Shown: piece by piece, positions 8,931-18,771 of the stretch
Layout: every line of letters begins with the position of its first letter
Position numbering within the stretch: the stretch's first letter is position 1
Source of the DNA: Limnohabitans planktonicus II-D5
GTDB lineage: Bacteria; Pseudomonadota; Gammaproteobacteria; Burkholderiales; Burkholderiaceae_C
Length of the DNA: 64,000 bases
Direction of reading: 5' to 3'
Assembly (NCBI RefSeq): GCF_001270065.2
Contig: NZ_LFYT02000006.1
Location: 124,001 to 188,000, forward strand
Notes under the pieces: generated by a model
The model's input: only the letters and a program-made list of their open reading frames with translations
Databases searched by the model: none
Told to the model about the DNA's origin: nothing
Translations under genes and position numbers: made by a program

Positions 8931-9539
8931 TCAGGCCATCCAGCGTTCACGCATCAAGGCCAGCATGGCCTGCGCAGCGCGGCCACGGTGGCTGTTGGCG
9001 TTTTTGACTTCGACCGGCAATTGCGCAAAGGTTTTGCTAAATTCGGGGATGAACATGATGGGATCAAACCCGAATCCCTGGGTGCCGAGACGTTCGCGTG
9101 CAATCTCGCCCACCACACGCCCCACGGCAATCAGGGGCTCCGGGTCATCGGCACTGCGCACAGCCACCAGCGTGCTGACCATGGCGGCACGCCGGTTGTC
9201 GATGCCCTGCATTTGTTCCAGCAGCGCCGTGACGTTGTTGTCATCGCTTTTGGCATAACCGAAACGGGTGGCGTAATAGGCCGTATCCACACCGGGCAGC
9301 CCGCCAAAGGCATCCACACACAAACCGGCATCGTCTGCCAAAGCGGGCAAGCCACTGAGCCTGGCTGCATGGCGGGCTTTGGCCAGGGCGTTTTCAACAA
9401 AGGTTCTGAAGGGCTCTTCGGCCTCCGGAATGTTCAGCTCGGACTGGCGCACCAGCGTCATCTGGAGCGGGGCGAACATGGCTTGCAGTTCGACCAATTT
9501 GCCCGAATTGTTGGAAGCAAGAACGATTTTCATGCGCAC
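8931..9539 (-). CDS. rdgB: Non-canonical purine NTP pyrophosphatase RdgB/HAM1
   Basis: A 202-aa enzyme that hydrolyses dITP, XTP and ITP to monophosphates, keeping deaminated purines out of nucleic acids. The opening block KIVLASNNSGKLVEL, the ADDAGLCVDAFGGLPGVDT motif near residues 75-95, and the carboxyl block GFGFDPIM are diagnostic. A second ATG (residue 3) gives the more usual start MKIVLAS. It lies between rph and hemW on the same strand. Confidence 0.95.
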   Translation of the reverse strand: MRMKIVLASNNSGKLVELQAMFAPLQMTLVRQSELNIPEAEEPFRTFVENALAKARHAARLSGLPALADDAGLCVDAFGGLPGVDTAYYATRFGYAKSDDNNVTALLEQMQGIDNRRAAMVSTLVAVRSADDPEPLIAVGRVVGEIARERLGTQGFGFDPIMFIPEFSKTFAQLPVEVKNANSHRGRAAQAMLALMRERWMA

Positions 9540-9551
9540 GGGGCCTGCGGA

Positions 9552-10313
9552 TCAGGCCGAGAAGGTCAAGGTCTTGGGTTCGTCGTGCGCCTGCTTTTGC
9601 AAACCCACCAATTGCGCGATGCCTTTTTCGGCCAAGGCCAGCATGCGGTCCATCTCAAGGCGGGTAAAGGCCACGCCTTCAGCGGTTCCCTGCACCTCGA
9701 CAAAGTTGCCAGCGCCGGTCATGACCACATTCATATCGGTATCGCAAGCGGAGTCTTCTGGGTAATCCAAGTCGAGCAATGCGGTGCCCGCTTTCAACCC
9801 CACAGAGATGGCCGCCACACGGTCCAAGATGGGCGACTCTTGCAGCTTGCCGGTGGCCATCAGCCAAGCCACCGCGTCCTGGGCCGCCACAAATGCGCCA
9901 GTGATGCTGGCCGTGCGCGTGCCGCCATCGGCTTGCAGCACGTCGCAGTCCAGGTGGATGGTGCGCTCGCCGAGTTTTTTCAGGTCAAACACCGCACGCA
10001 GTGATCGGCCAATCAAACGCTGAATTTCCTGTGTGCGCCCGCTTTGCTTGCCCCGAGCCGCTTCACGGTCTCCACGGGTGTGGGTGGCGCGAGGCAGCAT
10101 GCCGTATTCCGCCGTGACCCAACCTTCGCCACTGCCTTTTTTATGGCCAGGCACTTTTTCTTCCACCGAGGCCGTGCACAACACACGGGTATGACCAAAT
10201 TCGATCAGAACCGAGCCCTCGGCGTGAATGGTGTAGCCACGGGTGATGCGCACAGGGCGCAATGCGTCAGTAGCACGGCCGGTTCGGACATAAGCAAAAG
10301 CAGTGGTGTTCAT
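9552..10313 (-). CDS. rph: Ribonuclease PH
   Basis: A 253-aa phosphorolytic 3'-5' exoribonuclease that trims tRNA 3' ends. Conserved [24 protein letters not shown] basic region (about residues 77-95), and the catalytic block [19 protein letters not shown] are present. The start [24 protein letters not shown] is selected because family members begin shortly before the R-x-x-D-x-x-R-P block; an in-frame extension to 10403 lacks family similarity. First gene of the rph-rdgB-hemW unit and divergent from yicC. Confidence 0.95.
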   Translation of the reverse strand: MNTTAFAYVRTGRATDALRPVRITRGYTIHAEGSVLIEFGHTRVLCTASVEEKVPGHKKGSGEGWVTAEYGMLPRATHTRGDREAARGKQSGRTQEIQRLIGRSLRAVFDLKKLGERTIHLDCDVLQADGGTRTASITGAFVAAQDAVAWLMATGKLQESPILDRVAAISVGLKAGTALLDLDYPEDSACDTDMNVVMTGAGNFVEVQGTAEGVAFTRLEMDRMLALAEKGIAQLVGLQKQAHDEPKTLTFSA

Positions 10314-10478
10314 GATGGTGCGAAGATGGTCCTGAGCGGCACCCATGGGCGCAAATCGAGCAAGGGTGGTCAGGTGAGAGTTTGAGATAATGCCTTGTTT
10401 CATGCACAGCTGTTAGGCTGGGCATCTGCAGCGCTCTTGTGCCAAGTTGGCAATGCGCTGTCACAAGGATCCTGATCA

Positions 10479-11405
10479 ATGCCAGTTTACAGTATGACCG
10501 GTTACGCCAGCGTGCAGCACAGCCCGCTGCCCGTGGACGTCGAGGCCAATGCCCCAGCGGCGACCATTACCCCCACAGCGCGACTCGGACTTGAAATCCG
10601 CTCGGTCAACAGCCGATTTCTGGACCTGAGTTTCAAGCTGCCCGAAGATCTGCGCCAGCTCGAACCCAGCTTGCGCGAACTGATCACTCGCCAGATCAAA
10701 CGCGGCAAAGTGGAAGTGCGCGCCAGCCAGGATGCTGGCGATGGCACTTCCTTGCAAGCCCCCAACCACCAGGCCTTGCAAAAAATTGCAGCCCTGCAAG
10801 ACAAGATTCATGACTGGCTGCCAAAAGCCCGGGAACTGAGCGTGGCCGACGTGCTGCGCCTGACGGCGGGCAATAGCACGCCAGTGGCCTTGGAAGAAGT
10901 CGCCTGGCTCGCACTGGCCCAACAAGCGATCACCGCCTTGCTTGACGCCCGCGCCCGCGAAGGCGCACGCCTGACTGACATGCTGCAAGGCCACATTGAC
11001 CAATTGCGTACCCTGGCCGAACAAGCAGCGCCCTTGGTCCCGCAACTCGTTGAGCAGCAACGCCAGCGTTTTCTGGAACGCTGGAAAGACGCCATGGCCC
11101 TGGCCGATGGCAGCCACCTGCCTGAAGCGGCGCAAGACCGCGCCCTGACCGAGGCCACTGCCTTCGCCATCCGCATTGATGTGGCCGAAGAATTGACCCG
11201 ACTGCGCTCGCACTTGGATGAGATCGCCCGCCTGCTCAGCAAAGGCGGTGACATCGGCAAACGACTGGACTTCCTGATTCAGGAACTGCACCGCGAAGCC
11301 AACACCTTGGGCTCCAAATCTGCCGTACTTGAAATGACCCGCATTTCGGTGGACATGAAGGTGCTGATCGAGCAAATGCGCGAACAAGTCCAAAACATCG
11401 AATAA
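10479..11405 (+). CDS. yicC: YicC-family endoribonuclease
   Basis: A 308-aa protein beginning with the signature [13 protein letters not shown] and containing [17 protein letters not shown], and ending in a conserved helical domain with [17 protein letters not shown] and [16 protein letters not shown]. coli YicC is an RNA-cleaving enzyme. It is the first gene of a unit with gmk (11 bp away) and rpoZ, a conserved neighbourhood. An insert of about 15 residues ([14 protein letters not shown]) interrupts the amino-terminal domain relative to shorter homologues. Confidence 0.95.
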   Translation: MPVYSMTGYASVQHSPLPVDVEANAPAATITPTARLGLEIRSVNSRFLDLSFKLPEDLRQLEPSLRELITRQIKRGKVEVRASQDAGDGTSLQAPNHQALQKIAALQDKIHDWLPKARELSVADVLRLTAGNSTPVALEEVAWLALAQQAITALLDARAREGARLTDMLQGHIDQLRTLAEQAAPLVPQLVEQQRQRFLERWKDAMALADGSHLPEAAQDRALTEATAFAIRIDVAEELTRLRSHLDEIARLLSKGGDIGKRLDFLIQELHREANTLGSKSAVLEMTRISVDMKVLIEQMREQVQNIE

Positions 11406-11416
11406 AGCACAACACC

Positions 11417-12037
11417 ATGGAATACCCAGGAAACCTTTTTGTCGTGGCCGCCCCCAGCGGGGCGGGCAAATCCAGCCTGGTCAAGGCTTTGATGGAACTC
11501 GACTCGGGCGTGCACCCCTCTGTGTCGCACACCACCCGCGCACCCCGTGGCCAGGAAAAACACGGTCGGGAATACTTCTTTGCCTCGCAGCAAGAATTTG
11601 ACGCGATGGTGCTGGCTGACGCCTTTGTCGAGTGGGCCAACGTGCATGGCCAGCGCTACGGCACCTCCAAAAAAATGATCGAGGAGCGCATGGCCCAAGG
11701 CTCCGATGTGGTGCTGGAAATTGATTACCAAGGTGCGATTCAGATCAAACAGATGTATGCCAATGCTGTACTGATCTTCATCTTGCCCCCCAGCTGGGAA
11801 GAATTGCGCTCAAGGCTGGAGCGCCGCGGTGAAGACGCACCCGACATCATCGAGTTGCGCATGCAAAACGCCGCCGTCGAGCTGGCGCAGGCCAAAGAAT
11901 TCGACTTCGTTATAATCAACGAAGTTTTTGAACGTGCTTTGTTTGACCTCAAAGCCATCGTTCATGCCCAAAGGCTCAAGTATCCCGCTCAACGCAGAGC
12001 CCGCGCAGACACATTCGAGGCGCTGCATCTCGCCTAA
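11417..12037 (+). CDS. gmk: Guanylate kinase
   Basis: A 206-aa enzyme phosphorylating GMP to GDP with ATP. P-loop [14 protein letters not shown] is near residues 11-24; the GMP-binding block [20 protein letters not shown] and the downstream [13 protein letters not shown] are intact. It lies between yicC and rpoZ as in many proteobacteria, linking guanine nucleotide supply with the (p)ppGpp enzyme encoded further down. Confidence 0.97.
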   Translation: MEYPGNLFVVAAPSGAGKSSLVKALMELDSGVHPSVSHTTRAPRGQEKHGREYFFASQQEFDAMVLADAFVEWANVHGQRYGTSKKMIEERMAQGSDVVLEIDYQGAIQIKQMYANAVLIFILPPSWEELRSRLERRGEDAPDIIELRMQNAAVELAQAKEFDFVIINEVFERALFDLKAIVHAQRLKYPAQRRARADTFEALHLA

Positions 12038-12055
12038 CCCGAAGGAAAAATCACC

Positions 12056-12256
12056 ATGGCCCGTATCACTGTTGAAGACTGCCTGGAGCAGATCCCGAAC
12101 CGCTTCCAACTGGTTCTGGCGGCCACCTACCGGGCTCGCATGCTGAGCCAAGGCCACACGGCCCGCATCGAAAGCAAAAACAAGCCCGGCGTGACGGCCT
12201 TGCGCGAAATTGCGGCCGGCAAAGTGGGCATCGAAATGCTCAAGCGCGTCTCCTGA
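12056..12256 (+). CDS. rpoZ: DNA-directed RNA polymerase omega subunit
   Basis: A 66-aa small subunit that assists assembly of the beta' subunit. It opens with [20 protein letters not shown] and contains the conserved AATYRARML and [17 protein letters not shown] segments. A Shine-Dalgarno GAAGGAAA precedes the ATG. It closes the yicC-gmk-rpoZ unit and is followed by a strong terminator before spoT. Confidence 0.97.
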   Translation: MARITVEDCLEQIPNRFQLVLAATYRARMLSQGHTARIESKNKPGVTALREIAAGKVGIEMLKRVS

Positions 12257-12289
12257 TTCACACACACTTGGCTTCGGCCAAGGACACTG

Positions 12290-12312
12290 AAGCCCCAGCA
12301 ATGGGGCTTTTT
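12290..12312 (+). terminator. Rho-independent terminator after rpoZ
   Basis: The stem AAGCCCC / GGGGCTT with a 6-base loop is followed by T residues, 33 bases after the rpoZ stop. It separates rpoZ from spoT at least partly. Confidence 0.85.
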
Positions 12313-12358
12313 CACGTCTGCAATCTGTGCAGAGGGTCGCTTCAGTTACATTGATACC

Positions 12359-14629
12359 ATGAGTGCCGTCATGCCACCCTCCCCTTCAACTGGTCACAAC
12401 AGCTGTGCTGTGGTGAGTCCTGCCACCGCCAACGCGGCGGCAGCCAGTTTTGCAGCCCTGACGGCCCGGCTCGATTACCTCAGTGCATCCGACGCTGAAA
12501 TGGTGCGCAAAGCCTACAAGTTTGCAGACGAATCCCACCTGGGCCAGATGCGCAAAAGCGGCGAACCTTACATCACCCATCCGATTGCGGTGGCGGCGCT
12601 GTGTACCGAGTGGAAGCTGGATGTCCAAGCCCTTTCGGCCGCCCTGTTGCATGATGCCATGGAAGACTGTGGCGTCACCAAGGCCGAATTGATTGAACGC
12701 TTTGGTGCCCCGGTGGCCGAGCTGGTGGATGGACTGACCAAGCTCGAAAAGCTGGAATTCAATACCCGCGAAGAAAACCAGGCCGAGTCGTTTCGCAAAA
12801 TGCTCTTGGCCATGGCACGCGACGTGCGGGTCATCCTCATCAAGCTGGCCGATCGCACGCACAACATGCGCACCATGTCCGACATGCCGCGCAGCAAATG
12901 GGGCCGGATTGCATCCGAGACCCTCGAAATATATGCACCCATCGCGCACCGTCTGGGCCTGAACCAAATCTACAGAGAATTGCAGGACCTGTCTTTCAAG
13001 CACCTGCTGCCCTGGCGTTATGCCGTGCTGACCAAAGCTGTATCGCGTGCACGCAACCGTCGGCGCGACCTGATCCAAAAGGTGCAAACCGAGGTTGAAT
13101 CTGTTTTTGCCCAAGCGGGTATGGATGTGCGTATCAGTGGCCGAGAAAAAACGCTGTATTCCATCTATAAAAAAATGGACGACAAGCATCTGAGCTTTGC
13201 CCAAGTCACTGACATCTATGGCTTTCGGGTCATCGTGCCCTCGGTCATCGACTGCTACACGGCCTTGGGCTTGTTGCACCAGATCTACAAACCGGTGCCC
13301 GGCAAGTTCAAGGACCACATCGCCATTGCCAAAGTCAATGGCTACCAATCCCTGCACACCACACTGGTGGGGCCATCCGGGGTGAACGTCGAGTTTCAGA
13401 TGCGTACCGAAGCCATGCATCTGGTGGCTGAATCCGGCATCGCTGCACACTGGCTCTACAAGGAGCACAGCACCGCCCAAGCCCAGTCTGAACGCCTTGG
13501 CACGCAATGGCTGCAATCGCTGCTCGACATCCAGAACGAGACACGCGATGCAGCAGAATTCTGGGACCATGTCAAAGTCGACTTATTCCCCGATGCGGTC
13601 TACGTTTTCACACCCAAGAGCCAAATCATGGCGCTGCCGCGTGGAGCCACCGTGGTGGACTTTGCATATGCGATTCACAGCCGCGTCGGCGACCACGCCA
13701 TGGCTGCAAAAATCAATGGCGACCAGGTGCCGCTGCGCACCGAGCTGAAAAATGGCGACGTGATCGAAGTGATCACAGCGCCCGTGTCTTCCCCCAATCC
13801 AGCTTGGTTGGGCTTTGTGCGCACGGGCCGGGCCCGCTCCAAAATCCGCCACCATCTGAAAACGATGGCACAAACCGAGTCGGTGGAGTTGGGCGAAAAA
13901 TTGCTCAGCCAGGCCCTGAGGGCGGAGGGTATCGACGAATTGCCTACAGAAGAGGCTTTGCTTCAACCCTTGTGGGATAAATTGCTGCGCTTTACCGGCA
14001 ATAAAAATCGCGCCGATTTATTGATGGACTTGGGCTTGGGCAAACGCATTGCCAGCATCGTCGCCAAACGCTTGGTGGTGCTGCTCGGCGAACTGGGTCA
14101 AAAACCCGACGCCTTGCTGATGACCCGCGAACGCTTCACGGCCCATGAATCCGTGTCTCAAGGAGCCATCACACTCGATGGCAGCGAGAACGCTTCTGTG
14201 GTCTATTCACGCTGCTGCCGCCCCTTGCCTGGCGATGCAATTGTGGGCTACCTTGGCCGCGGTGAGGGCTTGGCAGTTCACTGCCGTGAATGCGCCATCG
14301 CCAAAAAACTTGAGCACAAGGACAGCGAACGCTTCATCGGCGTGGAATGGTCGGATGAACCTGCGCGGAACTTCGAGACCGGTATTGCAGTCACTGCGGT
14401 CAATGGCAAGGGGGTGCTGGCCCGTGTGGTAGGGGCTTTGGCCACCGCAGAAGCCGACATCGTTCACGTCGATATGGGTCAGGACTCACAACAGGACACT
14501 GCGGATTTGCGGTTCGTGATTGCCGTCAGGGATACATCGCACCTAGACTCCGTCTTGCGCCAGCTCAAACGCAACCCCGCTGTCATTCAAGCCAGCCGAC
14601 AAACGAACACGGGACACCCGCTCAGCTGA
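12359..14629 (+). CDS. spoT: Bifunctional (p)ppGpp synthetase/hydrolase SpoT/RelA
   Basis: A 756-aa stringent-response enzyme. The hydrolase HD motif HDAMEDC is near residue 97, so hydrolase activity is expected to be intact; the synthetase domain follows (DIYGFRVIVPSVIDCY, VNGYQSLHTTLVGPSG), then a TGS domain near 410-470 (VYVFTPKSQIMALPRGATVV) and a carboxyl ACT domain from about residue 680. In most betaproteobacteria a second RelA gene exists elsewhere. It is located after rpoZ as in E. coli and transcribed convergently with greB, whose stop is 4 bases away. Confidence 0.96.
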   Translation: MSAVMPPSPSTGHNSCAVVSPATANAAAASFAALTARLDYLSASDAEMVRKAYKFADESHLGQMRKSGEPYITHPIAVAALCTEWKLDVQALSAALLHDAMEDCGVTKAELIERFGAPVAELVDGLTKLEKLEFNTREENQAESFRKMLLAMARDVRVILIKLADRTHNMRTMSDMPRSKWGRIASETLEIYAPIAHRLGLNQIYRELQDLSFKHLLPWRYAVLTKAVSRARNRRRDLIQKVQTEVESVFAQAGMDVRISGREKTLYSIYKKMDDKHLSFAQVTDIYGFRVIVPSVIDCYTALGLLHQIYKPVPGKFKDHIAIAKVNGYQSLHTTLVGPSGVNVEFQMRTEAMHLVAESGIAAHWLYKEHSTAQAQSERLGTQWLQSLLDIQNETRDAAEFWDHVKVDLFPDAVYVFTPKSQIMALPRGATVVDFAYAIHSRVGDHAMAAKINGDQVPLRTELKNGDVIEVITAPVSSPNPAWLGFVRTGRARSKIRHHLKTMAQTESVELGEKLLSQALRAEGIDELPTEEALLQPLWDKLLRFTGNKNRADLLMDLGLGKRIASIVAKRLVVLLGELGQKPDALLMTRERFTAHESVSQGAITLDGSENASVVYSRCCRPLPGDAIVGYLGRGEGLAVHCRECAIAKKLEHKDSERFIGVEWSDEPARNFETGIAVTAVNGKGVLARVVGALATAEADIVHVDMGQDSQQDTADLRFVIAVRDTSHLDSVLRQLKRNPAVIQASRQTNTGHPLS

Positions 14630-14633
14630 CCCC

Positions 14634-15194
14634 TCAAAGGGGGCCTGGCGAGGGATAACTCACCTGCAGCACCTCAATGGCCATCACGCCAGATGGCGTC
14701 ACCAGCTGAAGTTCATCACCTTCACGCGACTTGATCAAAGTGCGTGCAATGGGCGACACCCAGCTGACCTGGCCCTTCAAGCTGTCTGCTTCATCAATGC
14801 CCATGATGGTGACCGTGCGCTCGACCCCTGAGGACTCCAGATACGTGACTGTGGCGCCGAAGAAAACCTGATCACTGCCGTGGTGCACCGAAGGATCAAC
14901 CACCTCGGCCATTTCAAGGCGTTTGGTCAAAAACCGTATACGACGATCAATCTCGCGCAAACGCTTTTTACCGTAAAGGTAGTCACCATTTTCTGAACGG
15001 TCACCATTGCTGGCCGCCCAATGAACGATCTCCACCACCTTGGGGCGCTCATCGTCGATCAAGGAAAACAATTCCGCGCGCAAACGCCCATAACCCGCAG
15101 GCGTCATGTAATTGCGAGCACCGGCAGGCAAGGCAGGCAGTGCGATGTCGTCATCGTCATCTGCATCTGTTTCTTTGGTGAAAGCTTTGCTCAT
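14634..15194 (-). CDS. greB: Transcription elongation factor GreB
   Basis: A 186-aa factor that stimulates transcript cleavage in backtracked RNA polymerase. The coiled-coil block has ASNGDRSENGDYLYGKKRLR with the acidic tip residues, followed by the FKBP-like domain with VSWVSPIARTLI. The ATG at 15194 (MSKAFTKETD) is selected; an in-frame extension upstream runs into tRNA-Arg. A run of five aspartates after the start is unusual but lies in a disordered leader. Confidence 0.94.
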   Translation of the reverse strand: MSKAFTKETDADDDDDIALPALPAGARNYMTPAGYGRLRAELFSLIDDERPKVVEIVHWAASNGDRSENGDYLYGKKRLREIDRRIRFLTKRLEMAEVVDPSVHHGSDQVFFGATVTYLESSGVERTVTIMGIDEADSLKGQVSWVSPIARTLIKSREGDELQLVTPSGVMAIEVLQVSYPSPGPL

Positions 15195-15247
15195 GCTGTG
15201 AAGACCCATGTGCGAGAGAGGAAGCCTGATGCACAGGCCCCAAAGAG

Positions 15248-15278
15248 AAAAAGCCCACAACTTTCGTTGTGAGCTTTT
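15248..15278 (-). terminator. Terminator downstream of tRNA-Arg
   Basis: Read on the minus strand, a long stem AAAAGCTCACAAC / GTTGTGGGCTTTT with a GAAA tetraloop and one mismatch is followed by T residues. It lies 5 bases beyond the tRNA 3' end, so the tRNA is probably transcribed alone. Confidence 0.85.
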
Positions 15279-15283
15279 CAATA

Positions 15284-15360
15284 TGGTGCGGCTGGCAGGA
15301 ATCGAACCCACGACCCCTTGGTTCGTAGCCAAGTACTCTATCCAGCTGAGCTACAGCCGC
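15284..15360 (-). tRNA. tRNA-Arg (anticodon ACG)
   Basis: Minus-strand sequence opens GCGGCTGTAGCTCAGCTGG and ends with CAGCCGC-A-CCA. The anticodon stem CTTGG/CCAAG holds the loop CTACGAA, giving ACG. The T-arm GGGTTCGATTC and encoded CCA are present. All arms pair. Confidence 0.97.
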
Positions 15361-15413
15361 GCTATGCATTGAATTATAGCGGCATTTTGAGCCGCTTTTG
15401 AGACGATGAACAA

Positions 15414-16931
15414 TTATTGCCAGGAAACTGCAGCAATGTCATTGGCAAAAATGGGTGAGCTGGACCACAGGCCTTTGAGGCCTTTACGGTACACCGCTGA
15501 ATTGGATGCATTGAACAAGAAAACATTCACCGCATCCGTGGCAATCAAGCGTTGCATGTCACCAAACAATTTGGTGCGATCTTTGGCGTTGGTGGCTTCT
15601 GAATGCTTGGCCGCCAGATCGCGGAAAGCCTTGCTGTCGTAGCCCCAGTAGTACTGGGGATTGGCATAGGCCATGTAGTCCAGGGGTTCCACATGGTTGA
15701 TCACGGTCAAGTCAAAGTTGCCTTTGAAGGCCCCGCCCAACCATTGCGCCCATTCCACGTTTTCGATCTTGGCATTGATGCCGACCTTGGCCAGCTGAGC
15801 GGCCAGGATTTCACCACCTTTGCGTGCGTAGGGTGGTGGAGGCAAAGTAAGTGTGACATTCAAGGGCGTTTGCACCCCTGCTTCCTTGAGCAGGGCCTTG
15901 GCTTTTTCGGGATCGTAGGCATACAAACCACTCAATTCGACATAGCCAGCGTCGGTGGGTGCCATGTGACTGCCAATCGGTTTGGCCATGCCTTCAAACA
16001 CGCCATCAATGAAGGCTTTCTTGTCGACAGCATGCGACAGCGCACGGCGTACACGCACATCATCAAAGGGCTTCTTGCGGTTATTGATCGTCATGATGCC
16101 TTTGCCAGCGGAGCTGCCCATCTCGACTACAAAGCGCTTGTCACTTTGAAATTGCTTGAGACTTTGGGGTGACTGAAAACGCGGCATACCGTCGATGTCA
16201 CCGGCCAGCAAAGCCGCCACTTGCGCGGCCGAGTCATTGATGAAGCGGAAAGTGACCTTCTTGATCTTGACAGCCCCGGCATCACGGTAACCCTCCCATT
16301 TGGACATGGAAATGGAGGAACCTTTTGCCCAAGAATCGAGCCTGTAGGGGCCGGTACCCACGGGTTTTGTAGCCGCGTTGGCTGCACTGCCGGGGTGCAG
16401 GATCACCGCCGTGTTTTCACCCAGACGAAACAGGAAATTGCCATCAGGATTGTTCAGCACGATCACCACCGTATGCGCGTCAGGTGTGGCAATGTGGCTG
16501 ATGTTGTTGAAGACAGCTTTCGCCTTGTTGGTGCTTTTTTCGCCCTTGGCGCGCTCAAAGCTGAACTTGACGGCCGACGCATCAAAGTCAGAACCATCTG
16601 AAAACTTCACACCTTTGCGCAATTTGAAAGTGAAGGCCTTGCCATCCGCATCCATCTTCCAGCTTTCTGCCAGCAGCGCGGCAACCGAGCCATCCACATT
16701 GATCTTGGTCAGCCCCTCCAGAATGTTGTAGTGCACCACCTCACCAATGGCTGCAGCCGGAGCCATCGTGGGGTCCAGACTGGTGGGCTCCAAAATCATG
16801 CCCAGAACCAGGCTGTCTTTACGGGCTTGAGCCTGTGCCATGGAGGGCATCACCCAACTGGCCCCCACCAGCAAAGCCACCGCGCACCAACCCGCCGTGC
16901 GACGCGAAAAAGTGTGTTCCTTGAATGTCAT
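15414..16931 (-). CDS. Peptide/dipeptide ABC transporter substrate-binding protein (SBP_bac_5)
   Basis: A 505-aa periplasmic receptor with a signal peptide ending in AQAQA near residue 35, and the family blocks LILEPTSLDPTMAPA-like near residue 45 and YNILEGLTKIN. It is the last gene of a five-gene permease-permease-ATPase-ATPase-receptor operon of DppBCDFA type. Placement of the receptor last in the operon is common in Burkholderiales. The start at 16931 gives a normal twin-basic signal sequence; longer in-frame options run into the neighbouring ATPase gene. Ligand may be a di/oligopeptide, glutathione or another small peptide. Confidence 0.9.
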   Translation of the reverse strand: MTFKEHTFSRRTAGWCAVALLVGASWVMPSMAQAQARKDSLVLGMILEPTSLDPTMAPAAAIGEVVHYNILEGLTKINVDGSVAALLAESWKMDADGKAFTFKLRKGVKFSDGSDFDASAVKFSFERAKGEKSTNKAKAVFNNISHIATPDAHTVVIVLNNPDGNFLFRLGENTAVILHPGSAANAATKPVGTGPYRLDSWAKGSSISMSKWEGYRDAGAVKIKKVTFRFINDSAAQVAALLAGDIDGMPRFQSPQSLKQFQSDKRFVVEMGSSAGKGIMTINNRKKPFDDVRVRRALSHAVDKKAFIDGVFEGMAKPIGSHMAPTDAGYVELSGLYAYDPEKAKALLKEAGVQTPLNVTLTLPPPPYARKGGEILAAQLAKVGINAKIENVEWAQWLGGAFKGNFDLTVINHVEPLDYMAYANPQYYWGYDSKAFRDLAAKHSEATNAKDRTKLFGDMQRLIATDAVNVFLFNASNSAVYRKGLKGLWSSSPIFANDIAAVSWQ

Positions 16932-16951
16932 GAGATCTCCTGAAAAATAGG

Positions 16952-17764
16952 TTAATGGTGTCCGGGCACTGCAGCCATCAGTGCTTGCGTATAGGGGTGT
17001 TGCGCTTGACTGAACACCTGCTGGGCCGAGCCTTGCTCCACCACACAGCCCGATTGCAAAACCAGCACATCGTCGCACATGAGTTTGACCACGGCAAGGT
17101 CATGACTGACAAACAGGTAACTCAAGCCATAGCGGTCTTGCAAATCCATCATCAAATTGAGCACCTGCGCCTGAACGGACACATCCAGAGCGCTGACCGG
17201 CTCATCCGCCACGATCAATGACGGTCGCGTGATCAAGGCCCGCGCCATGGCGATGCGTTGACGTTGCCCACCTGAAAATTCGTGCGGGTATTTGTCCAAG
17301 TCAGACGTTCGCAGCCCCACCTCACACAAAGCCTGCGCTGCGCGTTCATCCACCTCGGCGGCACTGCCTGATGACAACACCGCCAGGGGCTCGGTCACGA
17401 TCTGGCGCACCTTCTGGCGAGGATCCAGGGAACCGTAAGGGTCCTGAAACACCATTTGAAAGCGTGGGCGCAGCCTGCGCAAATCCGCTGGTCCCAGTTG
17501 ATGCACATCCACGCCATCCAGCAGAACCTGCCCCTCGCTGGGCTTGTCCAGCGCCATCACCAACTTGGCCAGCGTGGACTTGCCAGACCCCGATTCCCCC
17601 ACAATGCCCAGGCTGCGCCCGGCCTCCAGGCGAAAACTGACATCAGACAAGGCCTGCAAACTGCCCGCCGCACTGAACAGGGATGATTTTGGCAAGGCAA
17701 AGCGCTTGCCCAAGTGACGCACCTCCAGCAAAGGCGCAGGCGCCAACATCGGCCCAGCACTCAT
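16952..17764 (-). CDS. Peptide ABC transporter ATP-binding protein (DppF/OppF-like)
   Basis: A 270-aa ATPase with Walker A GESGSGKSTLAKL near residue 55, signature FSGGQRQRIAMARAL and Walker B LIVADEPVSALD. The family-typical FQDPYGSLDPR block is present. It overlaps the upstream DppD-like gene by 4 bp and precedes the receptor by 20 bp, so translation is likely coupled. Confidence 0.93.
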   Translation of the reverse strand: MSAGPMLAPAPLLEVRHLGKRFALPKSSLFSAAGSLQALSDVSFRLEAGRSLGIVGESGSGKSTLAKLVMALDKPSEGQVLLDGVDVHQLGPADLRRLRPRFQMVFQDPYGSLDPRQKVRQIVTEPLAVLSSGSAAEVDERAAQALCEVGLRTSDLDKYPHEFSGGQRQRIAMARALITRPSLIVADEPVSALDVSVQAQVLNLMMDLQDRYGLSYLFVSHDLAVVKLMCDDVLVLQSGCVVEQGSAQQVFSQAQHPYTQALMAAVPGHH

Positions 17765-18771
17765 GACAAACTCCAGCGTGGGCAGCTCACCCGGTGCGGC
17801 ACATCAGACACCACGCGAGGCGCAATGGTTTGCGCCACCACCGCCGTCGTCCGGCATGCCTCGACGGCCCCATCACATCGGTCAGAAAATGCGCAACCCG
17901 CTGGCAGGTCCATCAACTCGGGCACGCTGCCCGCAATGGTCTGCAAACGTGTGCCGCGTGACAAGCCCAGACGTGGGCGCGCCGCAAACAAACCCCGTGT
18001 GTAAGGGTGCGCCCTTTGTGCAAACAACTCCTGCGTGGCTGCTTCTTCGACCACGGTGCCGCCATACATGACCATCACGCGGTCAACCTGGTCTTGCATG
18101 AGCCCCAGGTCGTGGCTGATCAGCACCAGGCCCATGCCGTCCTCCCGCACCAATTGACGGATCAGCGACAGAACCTCTTTTTGCACCGTGACATCCAGCG
18201 CCGTGGTCGGCTCGTCGGCAATCAGCAGATCCGGGCTGCAGGCCAAAGCCATTGAAATCATCACGCGCTGACGCTGCCCGCCTGACAACTGGTGCGGATA
18301 GGCCTGCAGCCGCTCACGGGCACGCGGCAATTGCACCCGCTCCAGCAATTCCAGCGCCTTGGCCTTGGCTTGCTCAAGCCCCATGTTCTGGTGCAAACGC
18401 AAAGGCTCTGCAATCTGCCGCCAGATGGGGTGCAGCGGATTGAGCGCGGTCATTGGCTCCTGAAAAATCATGCCCATGCGGGCTCCGCGCAATTGACCAT
18501 AAGCGGCATCGGCCATGCCCACCAACTCGGCACCTTGAAAACAAACAGAACCACTGATCCGAGCCTGCTCGGGCAAGAGCCCCATCAACGCCAGCGCGGT
18601 CAGCGATTTGCCGCAACCGCTCTCACCAATGAGCCCCAGCGTCTGACCGCGGGCCAAATTAAAAGACACGCCGCGCAAAGCCTGTGCCCAGCCACGCGCG
18701 GTGGGCAAGCTCACGCGCAAGTCACGCACTTGCAGCATGGGCTGAGAAATGGAATCGGTCATGGTGCTCAT
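17761..18771 (-). CDS. Peptide ABC transporter ATP-binding protein (DppD/OppD-like)
   Basis: A 336-aa ATPase. Walker A GESGCGKSLTALAL, FQEPMTALNPLHP, signature LSGGQRQRVMISMAL and Walker B LLIADEPTTALD are intact. The carboxyl oligopeptide-transporter domain with cysteines (GCAFSDRC, VSCPRWS) probably binds an iron-sulfur cluster as in other DppD proteins. It overlaps genes on both sides by 4 bp. Confidence 0.94.
   Translation of the reverse strand: MSTMTDSISQPMLQVRDLRVSLPTARGWAQALRGVSFNLARGQTLGLIGESGCGKSLTALALMGLLPEQARISGSVCFQGAELVGMADAAYGQLRGARMGMIFQEPMTALNPLHPIWRQIAEPLRLHQNMGLEQAKAKALELLERVQLPRARERLQAYPHQLSGGQRQRVMISMALACSPDLLIADEPTTALDVTVQKEVLSLIRQLVREDGMGLVLISHDLGLMQDQVDRVMVMYGGTVVEEAATQELFAQRAHPYTRGLFAARPRLGLSRGTRLQTIAGSVPELMDLPAGCAFSDRCDGAVEACRTTAVVAQTIAPRVVSDVPHRVSCPRWSLS

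Noticed and set aside
8472..10004. 510-codon plus-strand frame
   Set aside because: It is antisense to hemW, rdgB and rph, all of which have clear motifs; composition is that of a shadow frame.
15157..15332. Extended GreB amino terminus
   Set aside because: The upstream part overlaps the tRNA-Arg gene and its terminator.
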